Made by a program: the position numbers and the translations under genes. DNA of 64,000 nucleotides from an uncultured bacterium (lineage in GTDB: Bacteria > UBP6 > UBA1177): contig CAJOFY010000001.1 of the NCBI GenBank assembly GCA_905233945.1, forward strand, positions 28,507 to 92,506, in the 5' to 3' direction. Numbering within the stretch: the first letter of the stretch is position 1; every line of letters starts with the position of its first letter. Positions 8,384 to 17,702 of this stretch are shown here, one piece after another. Under the pieces are notes generated by a model that searched no databases, was not told the DNA's origin, and worked only from the letters and a program-made list of their open reading frames with translations.

Positions 8384-9094
8384 ATGGAAGAAAAGATTGA
8401 ACTTGTAAAAAAAGTGTATGCGGCGATCCATGCAGCCGCAGAAATAGCGGGGCGCGACAGCCGCGAAGTAAGACTTGTCGCAGTTTCCAAAACAAAACCG
8501 GTCGAAGACATCATCGCCTTTCACAGAGCCGGACTGCGCGAGTTCGGAGAGAACTATGTGCAGGAATTTGTCGACAAATTCGAGCAGCTTAAAGACCATG
8601 GTCTGATCTGGCACTTCATCGGACATCTGCAGAAAAACAAGGTGAAATACATCGTTGACAAAGCGTTTCTCATCCACACTGTCGATTCGTTCGAGCTTGC
8701 CGAAGAAATCGAGAAACAGGCCGTGAAAAAAGAGATCCCTCAGGTCAGGATCCTGCTTCAGGTAAATGTCGGGAGAGAGCCTCAGAAAGGTGGCTGCGAC
8801 CCGGACGAAGTTTGCGAATTATACAATAAGATCAAAGAGTTAAAACATATTAAAGTTTGCGGACTCATGAGTATTCCCCCATTTATCGAAGCGGAAAAAC
8901 TCCGTCCGTTCCACAGAAAACTTTTTGATCTAAGAGCAGAAGTGATAGAAAAATGCGGCGCCGACCCCGAAATTTTCAAAGAACTTTCAATGGGAATGTC
9001 GGAAGATTTTGATGTCGCGATCGAAGAAGGGGCTACGATCGTGAGACTCGGCACGATACTTTTCGGAGCAAGGGAAAAGAAGGTAACACAATGA
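8384..9094 (+). CDS. yggS: YggS/PROSC-family pyridoxal-phosphate homeostasis protein
   Basis: I start at the ATG at 8384 (236 residues), which has GGGAGA upstream; an in-frame ATG at 8363 lies inside the phosphatase gene and would add seven residues. The PLP-binding Lys lies in LVAVSKTKP (about residue 35). Other family landmarks are FGENYVQEF, WHFIGHLQKNK, LLQVNV, CGLMSIPP, LSMGMSEDF and the phosphate-binding VRLGTILFG. Proteins of this family bind PLP without a known reaction and buffer the vitamin B6 and keto-acid pools. The last 4 bases overlap the tgt start (ATGA), implying translational coupling. Confidence 0.93.
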   Translation: MEEKIELVKKVYAAIHAAAEIAGRDSREVRLVAVSKTKPVEDIIAFHRAGLREFGENYVQEFVDKFEQLKDHGLIWHFIGHLQKNKVKYIVDKAFLIHTVDSFELAEEIEKQAVKKEIPQVRILLQVNVGREPQKGGCDPDEVCELYNKIKELKHIKVCGLMSIPPFIEAEKLRPFHRKLFDLRAEVIEKCGADPEIFKELSMGMSEDFDVAIEEGATIVRLGTILFGAREKKVTQ

Positions 9095-10191
9095 TTTCAT
9101 TCAAAGTTTTAAAAGAGTGCGGCAAATCAAGACGCGGCGTGATAACGACTCCGCACGGAGAAATCCAGACCCCGATATTCATGCCGGTAGGAACCCAGGG
9201 AACAGTGAAAGCAGTCCTTCCCGAGCAGCTTGAAAATTTGGGCGCGCAGATAATTCTCGGCAACACCTATCACCTTTTTCTGCGTCCGGGACACCAGCTC
9301 ATAAAAGAGACTTTCGGATCGCTTCACAACATGATGAAATGGAATCATCCGATCCTCACCGACAGCGGCGGATTTCAGGTTTTCAGCCTGGGTCCATTGC
9401 GTAAAATCAAGGAGGAAGGGGTTTATTTCAACAGTCATCTCGACGGCTCGAAACGCTTCATTTCGCCCGAAATCTCAATTGAAATCCAGGAAGCACTCGG
9501 TAGCGACATAATGATGGCATTCGATGAATGTCCGGCACTCCCCTGCTCCCGCGAATACATGATCGATTCGATGGAACGCACGACCCGCTGGGCTGCAAGA
9601 TGCCTTGAAGCGAGGAACGGAACAAACGCTCTTTTCGGAATAACTCAGGGGGGAACCGACATCGAACTCAGAATAAAGCACCTTGAAGAAATGACGGCTA
9701 TGCCTTTTGACGGCTTTTCGATCGGGGGACTCAGTGTCGGAGAAGAAAAAGAGGAAATGTATAAAACTCTCGAAGAGATCCCGCACCTTCTTCCGGCTGA
9801 CAAACCGCGATACCTCATGGGTGTCGGTACTCCGAGAGACATTATCAAAGGAATTTTGGAAGGCGTTGATATGTTTGACTGCGTAATGCCGACGCGTAAC
9901 GCAAGAAACGGACAACTCTTTACATGGAACGGCACAATGAATATCAAACGCGCTGAATACGAGCGCGACACAAGACCGGTCGATGAGAAATGCAGCTGCT
10001 ACACATGCAGCAACTTCAGCCGCGCATATCTGAGGCATCTCTACAAAGCGGGAGAATATCTCTCCCCGATCCTCAATTCAATCCACAATCTCCATTTTTA
10101 CCTTGATCTTGTCGCCGAAGCCCGCAGAAGAATCGAAGAAGGAACAATATCCGAATTTTATTCCGAAATATCGAAAGTTTATGAAAGATAA
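9091..10191 (+). CDS. tgt: tRNA-guanine transglycosylase
   Basis: The 366-residue enzyme exchanges guanine 34 of GUN-anticodon tRNAs for preQ1 in queuosine synthesis. Landmarks are complete: GTVKAVLPEQL, GNTYHLFLRPG, the general-base/catalytic Asp in TDSGGFQVFSL (about residue 90), GGLSVGEEKEEM for substrate binding, the nucleophilic Asp in DCVMPTRNARNG (about 262) and the zinc site CSCYTC with a later His (from about 300). Length is normal for bacterial Tgt (about 370-375). It overlaps yggS by 4 bases. A second queuosine gene, queE, is at 17703-18350. Confidence 0.97.
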   Translation: MISFKVLKECGKSRRGVITTPHGEIQTPIFMPVGTQGTVKAVLPEQLENLGAQIILGNTYHLFLRPGHQLIKETFGSLHNMMKWNHPILTDSGGFQVFSLGPLRKIKEEGVYFNSHLDGSKRFISPEISIEIQEALGSDIMMAFDECPALPCSREYMIDSMERTTRWAARCLEARNGTNALFGITQGGTDIELRIKHLEEMTAMPFDGFSIGGLSVGEEKEEMYKTLEEIPHLLPADKPRYLMGVGTPRDIIKGILEGVDMFDCVMPTRNARNGQLFTWNGTMNIKRAEYERDTRPVDEKCSCYTCSNFSRAYLRHLYKAGEYLSPILNSIHNLHFYLDLVAEARRRIEEGTISEFYSEISKVYER

Positions 10192-10227
10192 CTTCTCAGC
10201 TTAAATACAAAAAAATATGGAAAATTC

Positions 10228-10255
10228 TTGCACTTTGAATGCTTAAAACTACAAT
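10228..10255 (+). promoter_or_regulatory. Promoter of the first glycan block
   Basis: TTGCAC and TACAAT are 16 bases apart, in the 129-base AT-rich gap after tgt; the -10 box ends 65 bases before the ATG at 10321. Only -35/-10 similarity supports it. Confidence 0.5.
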
Positions 10256-10320
10256 TTTCCGCTTTTGATTCGGTTCTTTATTAAAAAATCATACGAAAAT
10301 TATAAATTCTCAGAGGAATC

Positions 10321-12453
10321 ATGAAACAAATTTTTCAGAATCTGAAAGACGGTCAGACTCAGCTGATGGAAATCCCTGCTCCGAAAGCAAGACGCGGGAC
10401 TCTGCTGATAAAAACAAAAACTTCTCTGATTTCAGCCGGAACGGAAAGAATGCTAGTCGCTTTCGGCAAATCGAACTGGATCGATAAGGCAAAAAGCCAG
10501 CCCGACAAGGTAAAGCAGGTGATCGAAAAAATACAGACAGACGGCCTCCTGCCGACTCTGGATGCTGTTAAAAGCAAACTGGAGACACCGCTTCCTCTCG
10601 GATATTCGAATGTCGGAACAGTTATTGAAGTCGGCGAGGGAGTTACAGGTTTTTCTGTCGGAGACACTGTGCTCAGCAACGGAAACCACTCTGAGATCGT
10701 CTGCGTTCCCACGAATCTCTGCGCCAAAGTTCCGAAAAACCTTTCCTGTGAAACTGCAGCGTTTGGTGTTGTCGCCTCAATCGCACTGCAGGGAATAAGG
10801 ATCCTGAACCCGACAATGGGTGAAACGATAGTCGTAACGGGACTCGGTCTTATCGGACTTGTCGCAGTCCAGCTTCTCAAAGCGAACGGATGCAAAGTCA
10901 TCGGCATTGACTACGACGCGTCAAAATGCCGGCTTGCCGAAAAATTCGGCGCAACGGCGGTAAATATGGCAAACGGCGAAAATCCTCTTGATACCGCAGC
11001 GGCGCTTTCAGGCGGGAAAGGAGTCGACGGAGTTCTCATCACCGCCGCGACCGCAAGCAACGAACCTGTGAGCCAGGCTGCGAGAATGTGCAGAAAAAGA
11101 GGAAGAATCGTCCTTGTCGGTGTCACCGGACTTCACCTTTCGCGAGCCGATTTTTATGAAAAAGAGCTTTCTTTCCAGGTTTCATGCTCATACGGTCCCG
11201 GCAGATACGACGAAAACTACGAACAGAAAGGAAACGACTACCCGATCGGATTCGTCCGCTGGACCGAACAGCGCAACTTCGAGACTGTCCTTTATCTCAT
11301 GTCTCAGGGACTTATCGATGTTTCGCCGCTTATAACCCACCGCTACGATTTTTCAAAAGCTCCTGAGGCTTATGAACTTCTCACGAGCAGAGAAAAATAT
11401 CTCGGTATCATCCTGAACTACGCAGGAGACGAAAAAGAGACCCTGAAAAACAGCCTCGACCTGAGCGCAAGCCATGAAATCAAGCCGCAGAAAGCAGTTC
11501 TCGGCGTTATCGGAGCGGGAAACTATGCCGGCAGAGTCCTCATTCCGGCATTCAGCAGAACAAGCGCCGTTCTCCACACGATTTCCTCTTCGCAAGGGGC
11601 CGGTCCGGTATATTTCGGCAAAAAATTCGGATTCGGAACCGCGACGACCGATTCAAAATCAGTTCTTGAAAGCAAAGAGATAAACACTGTCGTGATCACA
11701 ACACGCCACGACAGCCACGCGCACTACGTCCTTGAAGCGATAAAGCAGAGAAAGAACATTTTTGTCGAAAAACCTCTTGCTCTCACGCTGAATGAGATAG
11801 ATTCGATCGAAGATGAATACAAAAAAGCCGGCAAAGACGCTCCGCTTATCATGGTAGGCTTCAACCGCCGCTTCTCGCCGCAGATCCAGAAGATGAAAGC
11901 GCTTCTTTCGGCAACAAAAGTTCCGAAAACTTTCATCTACACCGTCAACGCAGGTGATATTCCGGCAAACCACTGGACACAGGATCCAACTTCAGGCGGT
12001 GGAAGAATCATCGGCGAAGCATGTCACTTCATCGATCTGATGCGCTTCCTCACAGGCTCGAAAATCGCTGCAGTCCACTCGACATTCATAGGTGACAATC
12101 CCGCTGTGACGATAAGAAACGACAAAGCGACGATCACTGTTTCATTTGAAGACGGCTCGATCGGAACAGTCCACTATTTCGCGAACGGAGCGAAAAGTTT
12201 CCCGAAAGAAAGGCTCGAAGTCTTCTGCGGAGGCGCGATTCTTCAGCTTGACAACTTCAGAAAACTCACGGGCTACGGCTGGAAAGGATTCTCAAAAATG
12301 AACCTCTGGTCACAGGACAAAGGGCAGAACAACTGCACAAAAGCGTTTATCGACGCAATCGAAAACGGAAAAGAATCGCCTATTCCTTTCGATGAAATAA
12401 TTGAAGTCAGCAGAGCAGCAATAAAAGCCGACCTTCCGGAACAGAATAGATGA
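10321..12453 (+). CDS. Bi-domain oxidoreductase: medium-chain dehydrogenase fused to Gfo/Idh/MocA
   Basis: The 710-residue protein fuses two NAD(P)-dependent oxidoreductases. Residues of about 1-370 are a medium-chain alcohol-dehydrogenase-like domain (GTERMLVAFGK, GYSNVGTVIEVGEGV, Rossmann motif VTGLGLIGLVAVQLL). Residues from about 390 form a Gfo/Idh/MocA sugar dehydrogenase, with VIGAGNYAG and the family hallmark VEKPLAL near 482, then GGGRIIGEACHFIDLMRFL. From general knowledge, such fusions occur in surface-polysaccharide clusters next to a heparinase-like protein and a GT4 enzyme, exactly as here. It probably modifies a sugar nucleotide or polymer sugar; the substrate is unknown. Its last 4 bases overlap the next gene. 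Confidence 0.88.
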   Translation: MKQIFQNLKDGQTQLMEIPAPKARRGTLLIKTKTSLISAGTERMLVAFGKSNWIDKAKSQPDKVKQVIEKIQTDGLLPTLDAVKSKLETPLPLGYSNVGTVIEVGEGVTGFSVGDTVLSNGNHSEIVCVPTNLCAKVPKNLSCETAAFGVVASIALQGIRILNPTMGETIVVTGLGLIGLVAVQLLKANGCKVIGIDYDASKCRLAEKFGATAVNMANGENPLDTAAALSGGKGVDGVLITAATASNEPVSQAARMCRKRGRIVLVGVTGLHLSRADFYEKELSFQVSCSYGPGRYDENYEQKGNDYPIGFVRWTEQRNFETVLYLMSQGLIDVSPLITHRYDFSKAPEAYELLTSREKYLGIILNYAGDEKETLKNSLDLSASHEIKPQKAVLGVIGAGNYAGRVLIPAFSRTSAVLHTISSSQGAGPVYFGKKFGFGTATTDSKSVLESKEINTVVITTRHDSHAHYVLEAIKQRKNIFVEKPLALTLNEIDSIEDEYKKAGKDAPLIMVGFNRRFSPQIQKMKALLSATKVPKTFIYTVNAGDIPANHWTQDPTSGGGRIIGEACHFIDLMRFLTGSKIAAVHSTFIGDNPAVTIRNDKATITVSFEDGSIGTVHYFANGAKSFPKERLEVFCGGAILQLDNFRKLTGYGWKGFSKMNLWSQDKGQNNCTKAFIDAIENGKESPIPFDEIIEVSRAAIKADLPEQNR

Positions 12454-14012
12454 ATTTTCCCAGATTGTTCGCCACAGTCCGTTATTTAAAGCCGGAACAG
12501 ATATTTTACCGGTGTTTTTATGTGACGCGCAAAAAACTCTACCCCGCTATTTTCAAACATTTTGATGAGACAAAATGCAAAACTGCGCCTGACGGTTTAA
12601 AACTTCAGAAATCGATAGACTTTCCCGACAGTTATCTTGGCGGAAACAAATTCGTTTTTTTGAATATAGAGCATGATTTCGGCGAAAAAATCAACTGGAA
12701 CCATCCTGATTACGGCAAACTCTGGACCTACAACCTGAACTATTTCGAATTTCTCAACCAGAAAAATATCCCGAAAGAGGCAGGAATTGCGCTTATAAAC
12801 AATTTTACAGGCAGCCTGCAGGAACTTTCCGACGGAATGGAGCCGTATCCGACAAGCCTCCGCACAGTCAACTGGATAAAGTTTTTCGTAAAAAACGGCA
12901 TAACAGATAAAAAACTGCACGCTTTTCTCTATTTTCAATATCAATGTCTGCTGAAAGACCTTGAATACCACCTGCTCGGAAATCACCTTCTGGAAAACGC
13001 CTTCTCGCTTCTTTTCGGCGCATACTTTTTCCAGGACGAAAATTTTTACAAAACCGCAAAAGAACTTCTCACCAAAGAACTTGACGAGCAGATTCTTCCC
13101 GACGGAGCAGACTTCGAGCTGAGCACGATGTATCACCAGATCATTCTGTTCAGAGTTCTCGACTCTATAAACCTTGTAAAAAACAATCCGTGGAAAAACG
13201 GCGAAATGCTTGATTTTCTCACAAAAAAAGCGGAAATAATGCTCGGCTGGCTCAAGCAGATGACATTTTCCGACGGAACGATCCCCCTTTTCAATGACAG
13301 CGCGGAAGGAATCGCTCCGGCATCGCAGGAACTTTTCGACTATGCCGGTTCACTCAAGATAAAAACTGTCGAAAAACCGCTCAAAGAATCGGGTTACAGA
13401 AAATTTACAGGAAAAAATTACGAAATTTTTGTCGATGCAGGAAAAATCGGGCCGGACTACATTCCCGGACACGCTCACGCCGACATGCTGAACTTTGAAC
13501 TGCACCTCTACGGCGCACCATGCGTGGTCGATACCGGAACAACAACTTACCAAAGATGCCCGAGACGCTCTCTGGAGCGCTCCACAGCGGCACACAACAG
13601 CGTCACAGTGAACAATCAGAACCAGTCCGATGTCTGGGGCGGATTCCGCGTCGGGAAAAGAGCGGAGATAAAAATCGAAAGCGAAAATGACAATCAGATA
13701 ACAGCATCGCATGACGGCTTCGGAAAAGTTATCCACAAAAGAGAGTTTGTCTGCGAAGAAAACCGCATAACGATCCGCGACACTCTGATGCCCTCGGGAA
13801 AAGGAAAAGCGCGCATCCATTTTCACCCGTCAGTTGAGTTTTCTATCGAGAACAACACTCTCTGCGCAGGGAATTTCACCGTTTCATTCAAAAATATCGA
13901 CAACATCGAAACGGAAAAATTTGAATACTCACTCGGATTCAACAAGACCGCCGAGTCGAAATGCATAGTTGTGAATTTTACCAACAAAACGGAAACAGTT
14001 TTTGAATTATGA
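12450..14012 (+). CDS. Heparinase II/III-like polysaccharide lyase family protein
   Basis: A 520-residue protein with the two parts of the heparinase II/III and alginate-lyase group. The N-terminal alpha-toroid region (WTYNLNYFEFL, RTVNWIKFF, GNHLLENAFSL) is followed by the beta-sandwich part with HAHADMLNFELHLYG and VVDTGTTTYQ. Family lyases cleave uronic-acid polymers, but members in O-antigen clusters usually lack a signal peptide, as this one does, and their activity is unproven. It sits between the bi-domain oxidoreductase and a GT4 gene with 4-base overlaps at both ends, so the three proteins are probably made together for one glycan step. Confidence 0.85.
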   Translation: MNFPRLFATVRYLKPEQIFYRCFYVTRKKLYPAIFKHFDETKCKTAPDGLKLQKSIDFPDSYLGGNKFVFLNIEHDFGEKINWNHPDYGKLWTYNLNYFEFLNQKNIPKEAGIALINNFTGSLQELSDGMEPYPTSLRTVNWIKFFVKNGITDKKLHAFLYFQYQCLLKDLEYHLLGNHLLENAFSLLFGAYFFQDENFYKTAKELLTKELDEQILPDGADFELSTMYHQIILFRVLDSINLVKNNPWKNGEMLDFLTKKAEIMLGWLKQMTFSDGTIPLFNDSAEGIAPASQELFDYAGSLKIKTVEKPLKESGYRKFTGKNYEIFVDAGKIGPDYIPGHAHADMLNFELHLYGAPCVVDTGTTTYQRCPRRSLERSTAAHNSVTVNNQNQSDVWGGFRVGKRAEIKIESENDNQITASHDGFGKVIHKREFVCEENRITIRDTLMPSGKGKARIHFHPSVEFSIENNTLCAGNFTVSFKNIDNIETEKFEYSLGFNKTAESKCIVVNFTNKTETVFEL

Positions 14013-15217
14013 AAATTTTATTTTTATCCGACAACTTCCCGCCGGAAACGAACGCACCGGCAACAAGAACGATCGAGCACTGCAGAGAATGGGTGAAAAA
14101 AGGAGTGGAAGTCACCGTCATCACATGTGCACCCAACTTTCCGAAAGGCAAAGTCTACGACGGATACCAGAACAAAAGAAGTGAGGAGATTATCGATGGG
14201 ATCCGCGTCATCCGCGTCAAAACGTTTATTGCCGCAAACGCCGGATTCGCAAAAAGGATTCTCGACTACATAAGTTTCGCAATAATGTCGTTTTTTGCAG
14301 GTCTTCCTATAAAAACAGACATTATTGTGGCAACTTCGCCTCAGTTTTTCACAACTTTTTCAGGCTGCGCCCTTTCATTTTTCAAAAGAAAACCATGGAT
14401 CTTCGAACTGCGCGACCTCTGGCCTGAGTCAATCATAACTGTCGGTGCGATGAAAAAAGGCTTAGCTTACAAAATCCTGGAAAAGATCGAGCTTTTCCTC
14501 TACCGGAGAGCGAAAAAAGTCATTCCTGTAACGCAGTCTTTCAAACGCAACCTTATAAACAGAGGCATTGATCCTGATAAAATCGAAGTCATAACCAACG
14601 GTTCAAACATCGAACTTTTCCAGCCTAGAGAAAAAGATCCGAAACTTCTGAAAGAACTTGGTCTGGAAGGAAAAACCGTGGTAGGTTACATCGGAACACA
14701 CGGAATGGCGCACGGGCTCGACTTCATCCTTAACTGTTTTGCAAAAATCACGAACACTGAAATCCATCTGCTTATGGTGGGCGACGGCGCAAAAAAGCAA
14801 GGCTTGATGGAACAGGCAAAAAATCTCGGACTCAAAAATGTCACATTCCTTGATCCGGTTCCGAAAGAGAATATTCCGGAGTACATATCAATTACCGACA
14901 TAACCCTTGCACCGCTAAGGCGCAGCGACACTTTCAAAACAGTTATTCCTTCAAAAATTTTCGAAGCGGCAGCGATGAAAAAGCCGATCCTGCTCGGAGT
15001 TGAAGGTGAAAGTCAGGAAATTATCGAACGCTACAACGCGGGAATCGCCTATATTCCTGAAGATGAAACAAGTTTTCTTGAAGCTCTCAATAAAATGGCC
15101 GGAGACAAAGCGCTTTATGCCGAATATCAGAAAGGCTGCGAAAAAATGGCAAAAGATTTCGACAGAAAAGTCCTCGCTGATAAAATGCTCAAAATTATCG
15201 AATCTTCTATTGATTAG
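14009..15217 (+). CDS. GT4-family glycosyltransferase (WbuB-like)
   Basis: The 402-residue protein has the GT-B fold of family 4. The N-domain begins KILFLSDNFPPETNAPATRT with a Gly/Ala-rich loop and contains WIFELRDLWPES. The C-domain has VVGYIGTHGMAHGLDF, LLMVGDGAKK and the E-x7-E-like region IFEAAAMKKPILLGVEGE. Proteins called WbuB, which transfer N-acetyl-fucosamine-type residues, show the same DLWPESI segment and often follow a bi-domain oxidoreductase, but the donor here is only inferred. It ends 26 bases before the convergent wecB end; that gap shows no strong terminator. Confidence 0.88.
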   Translation: MKILFLSDNFPPETNAPATRTIEHCREWVKKGVEVTVITCAPNFPKGKVYDGYQNKRSEEIIDGIRVIRVKTFIAANAGFAKRILDYISFAIMSFFAGLPIKTDIIVATSPQFFTTFSGCALSFFKRKPWIFELRDLWPESIITVGAMKKGLAYKILEKIELFLYRRAKKVIPVTQSFKRNLINRGIDPDKIEVITNGSNIELFQPREKDPKLLKELGLEGKTVVGYIGTHGMAHGLDFILNCFAKITNTEIHLLMVGDGAKKQGLMEQAKNLGLKNVTFLDPVPKENIPEYISITDITLAPLRRSDTFKTVIPSKIFEAAAMKKPILLGVEGESQEIIERYNAGIAYIPEDETSFLEALNKMAGDKALYAEYQKGCEKMAKDFDRKVLADKMLKIIESSID

Positions 15218-15243
15218 TCTGATTTCGGATCGATTTTAAAAAC

Positions 15244-16362
15244 CTACTTTGCCGTCCACGGCTCGGAAGTTCCCTTCTCCAGAATATCGGCGATACGTTT
15301 GCAGGCGTGTCCGTCGCCGTACGGGTTGCAGGCGTGCGCCATTTTGTCGTATGCAGCCTGATCTTCTAAAAGTTCTTTGAAATTTTTGTAAATTACTTCC
15401 TCATTCGTGCCGACAAGCCTGAGTGTTCCCGCTTCGACTCCTTCAGGGCGCTCCGTCGTGTCACGCATAACAAGAACAGGTCTGCCGTAAGACGGACATT
15501 CTTCCTGAATTCCGCCGGAATCAGTGAGGCAGAGATGGCATCTCGCCTCGAAATTGTGGCAGTCGAAAACTTCGATCGGTTCAATTATGTGGATCTGTTT
15601 GCACTCCCCGAGTTCCTCGTCTGCCGCCTGTCTCACAACAGGGTTCATGTGTATCGGATAAACCGCTTTGCATTCGGGATGCTCGTTGAGAACGCGGCGT
15701 ATAGCACGGAACATGTGATGCATAGGCTCACCCAGATTTTCGCGCCTGTGGGCTGTGATGAAAATCAGTTTTCCGTCACCCACCCAGTCAAGTTCGGGAT
15801 GGGTGTAATCCGCTTTGACAGTGTGCTGCATCGCATCGATTACGGTGTTTCCCGTGATGTAGATCGTTGCAGGGTCCTTGCCCTCTTTCATCAGGTGCTC
15901 CGCCGCAAGTTTTGTCGGAGCGAAGTTGTACCGGCTGATTATTCCGACAGCCTGACGGTTGAATTCCTCAGGATACGGGCTGTAAATGTTGTAAGTCCTA
16001 AGTCCCGCTTCGACATGACCGACCGGGATCTGGAGATAAAAACATGCGAGCGCCGTGACAAAAGTGGTCGAAGTGTCGCCGTGAACAAGAACGACATCGG
16101 GTTTCACTTCTTCAAGAACTTTTTTGATGCCGCCCAAAATATTTGTCGTGATATCAAAAAGAGTCTGTTTGTCCTTCATAATCGAAAGGTCAAAGTCCGG
16201 CACGACTCCGAATGTTTCAAGAACCTGGTCAAGCATCTGTCTGTGCTGGCCTGTGACACAGACGATGGTCTGAATCCCGTTTCTCGTTTTAAGCTCGTTC
16301 ACAAGCGGGCACATTTTTATCGCTTCCGGCCTTGTGCCGAAAACAAGCATCACTTTTTTCAT
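15244..16362 (-). CDS. wecB: UDP-N-acetylglucosamine 2-epimerase (non-hydrolysing)
   Basis: A 372-residue enzyme that interconverts UDP-GlcNAc and UDP-ManNAc, with standard length and landmarks: VMLVFGTRPEAIKMCPLV, CVTGQHRQMLDQVL, VLVHGDTSTTF, GHVEAGLRT, the PYPEEFNR segment, ITAHRRENLG and LTDSGGIQEECP. It is the second gene of a minus-strand pair, 9 bases after wecC; together they supply UDP-ManNAcA. The converging glycan operon at 10321-15217 and the large one at 44933 are the likely users. Confidence 0.96.
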   Translation of the reverse strand: MKKVMLVFGTRPEAIKMCPLVNELKTRNGIQTIVCVTGQHRQMLDQVLETFGVVPDFDLSIMKDKQTLFDITTNILGGIKKVLEEVKPDVVLVHGDTSTTFVTALACFYLQIPVGHVEAGLRTYNIYSPYPEEFNRQAVGIISRYNFAPTKLAAEHLMKEGKDPATIYITGNTVIDAMQHTVKADYTHPELDWVGDGKLIFITAHRRENLGEPMHHMFRAIRRVLNEHPECKAVYPIHMNPVVRQAADEELGECKQIHIIEPIEVFDCHNFEARCHLCLTDSGGIQEECPSYGRPVLVMRDTTERPEGVEAGTLRLVGTNEEVIYKNFKELLEDQAAYDKMAHACNPYGDGHACKRIADILEKGTSEPWTAK

Positions 16363-16371
16363 AAACTCTCC

Positions 16372-17592
16372 CTAAATGTGATAAACACCCGGAAGTTTGC
16401 AGATATTGTGGCAGTCAAGGACAACTTTTCCTGCAAGTTTGTCCATATTTTCCTTGATTTCGTTGTGTTTGACCATGATTACGACAAAATCAACTGCATC
16501 AAGGAACTTGTCTAAATCATGAAACTGGTTTGCAACGACATCTTTCGTGATGAATGGGTCGTAAACCTTGAGCCCTGTCGCAAGGTGGCGTTCCTGACTT
16601 TCAAGAAGCTGCAGAGTCGGACTTTCGCGCATATCGTCGACATTTTCTTTGTATGTAAGGCCGTAAAGACCGACGCGCTTTATGTCAGTCATTCCTTTCT
16701 CTTTCATGATTTCGTAGATTCTGTTGAGAACGAAGTCCGGCATCGCATCGTTTGTGCGCATTGACTCGTCGATAACTTTTGCCAATGAGGGATAGTCGCC
16801 GACAAGAAACCACGGATCGACCGAAATGCAGTGACCGCCTACGCCGGGACCGGGCTGCAGAATGTTTACTCGCGGATGCATGTTGCAGATTCTGATGATT
16901 TCATAGACATCCATATTGTCGTGGCGGCAGATTTTCGCAAGCTCGTTTGCAAAAGCGATGTTTACTGCGCGGTAAGTGTTCTCGACAACTTTTGTCATTT
17001 CGGCGGTTTTGATATCTGTAACGACGATCTCGCCCTGACAGAATGAAGCGTAGATCGATTTGATCTTCTCACCTACTTCCTTTTCATCGGCACCGATCGT
17101 GCGGTTGTTGTGAAGAAGCTCGTAAACCATGTTTCCCGGAATAATCCGTTCCGGCGCGTGGACAAGATGAATGTCCTTGCCGATAACAAAGCCGTTTGCC
17201 TCAATAACAGGGCGGACAAACTTTTCTATCGTTCCCGGCGAAACAGTCGATTCGATGACAACTGTCGCACCTTTCGGGCAGACTTTCATAACATCTTTTA
17301 CCGCTGCAACAACGTAGCACGCATCAACTTTCTTGCTGAATTTGTCGTAAGGCGTCGGAACCGAAACTATGTAAGTGTCAGTCACCTGATACTCGGTCGT
17401 GAACTTTATCCCGGCTTTCAGAGCGTTCTGGAAAAGCTCGTCAAGTCCGTCTTCCTTGAAAGTGGTTTTTCCTGCATTAAGCGTGGCTACAAGTTCAGCA
17501 TTGTAGTCCGTGCCTGTTACTTCAACTCCGTGTGACGACAGCATCAGTGCCGTCGGCAGTCCGATGTAACCAAGACCGATTACGTTTACCAT
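16372..17592 (-). CDS. wecC: UDP-N-acetyl-D-mannosamine dehydrogenase
   Basis: A 406-residue UDP-sugar dehydrogenase that oxidises UDP-ManNAc to UDP-ManNAcA in two NAD-dependent steps. The Rossmann start is VNVIGLGYIGLPTALMLSSHG, followed by VSVPTPYD, ESTVSPGT, HAPERIIPGN, TAEMTKVVENTYRAVNIAF and the catalytic Cys in GPGVGGHCISVDPWF. The C-terminal NAD/UDP domain has GLTYKENVDDMRESP. Pairing with wecB supports the ManNAc specificity over UDP-Glc. An AGGAGAG RBS and the promoter at 17627-17654 precede it. Confidence 0.95.
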   Translation of the reverse strand: MVNVIGLGYIGLPTALMLSSHGVEVTGTDYNAELVATLNAGKTTFKEDGLDELFQNALKAGIKFTTEYQVTDTYIVSVPTPYDKFSKKVDACYVVAAVKDVMKVCPKGATVVIESTVSPGTIEKFVRPVIEANGFVIGKDIHLVHAPERIIPGNMVYELLHNNRTIGADEKEVGEKIKSIYASFCQGEIVVTDIKTAEMTKVVENTYRAVNIAFANELAKICRHDNMDVYEIIRICNMHPRVNILQPGPGVGGHCISVDPWFLVGDYPSLAKVIDESMRTNDAMPDFVLNRIYEIMKEKGMTDIKRVGLYGLTYKENVDDMRESPTLQLLESQERHLATGLKVYDPFITKDVVANQFHDLDKFLDAVDFVVIMVKHNEIKENMDKLAGKVVLDCHNICKLPGVYHI

Positions 17593-17626
17593 TTTTCTCT
17601 CCTGCTGTTGTCAAAAAACACGCGCG

Positions 17627-17654
17627 AACATATTAAAATCACGGCAAAAGTCAA
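17627..17654 (-). promoter_or_regulatory. Promoter of wecC-wecB
   Basis: On the minus strand TTGACT (17654-17649) and TATGTT (17632-17627) have a 16-base spacer; the -10 ends 34 bases before the wecC ATG. Confidence 0.5.
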
Positions 17655-17702
17655 CAATTTGATTATAAAAGCAGAGTAATCATGGAGGCAGGAAACGATT
17701 TT

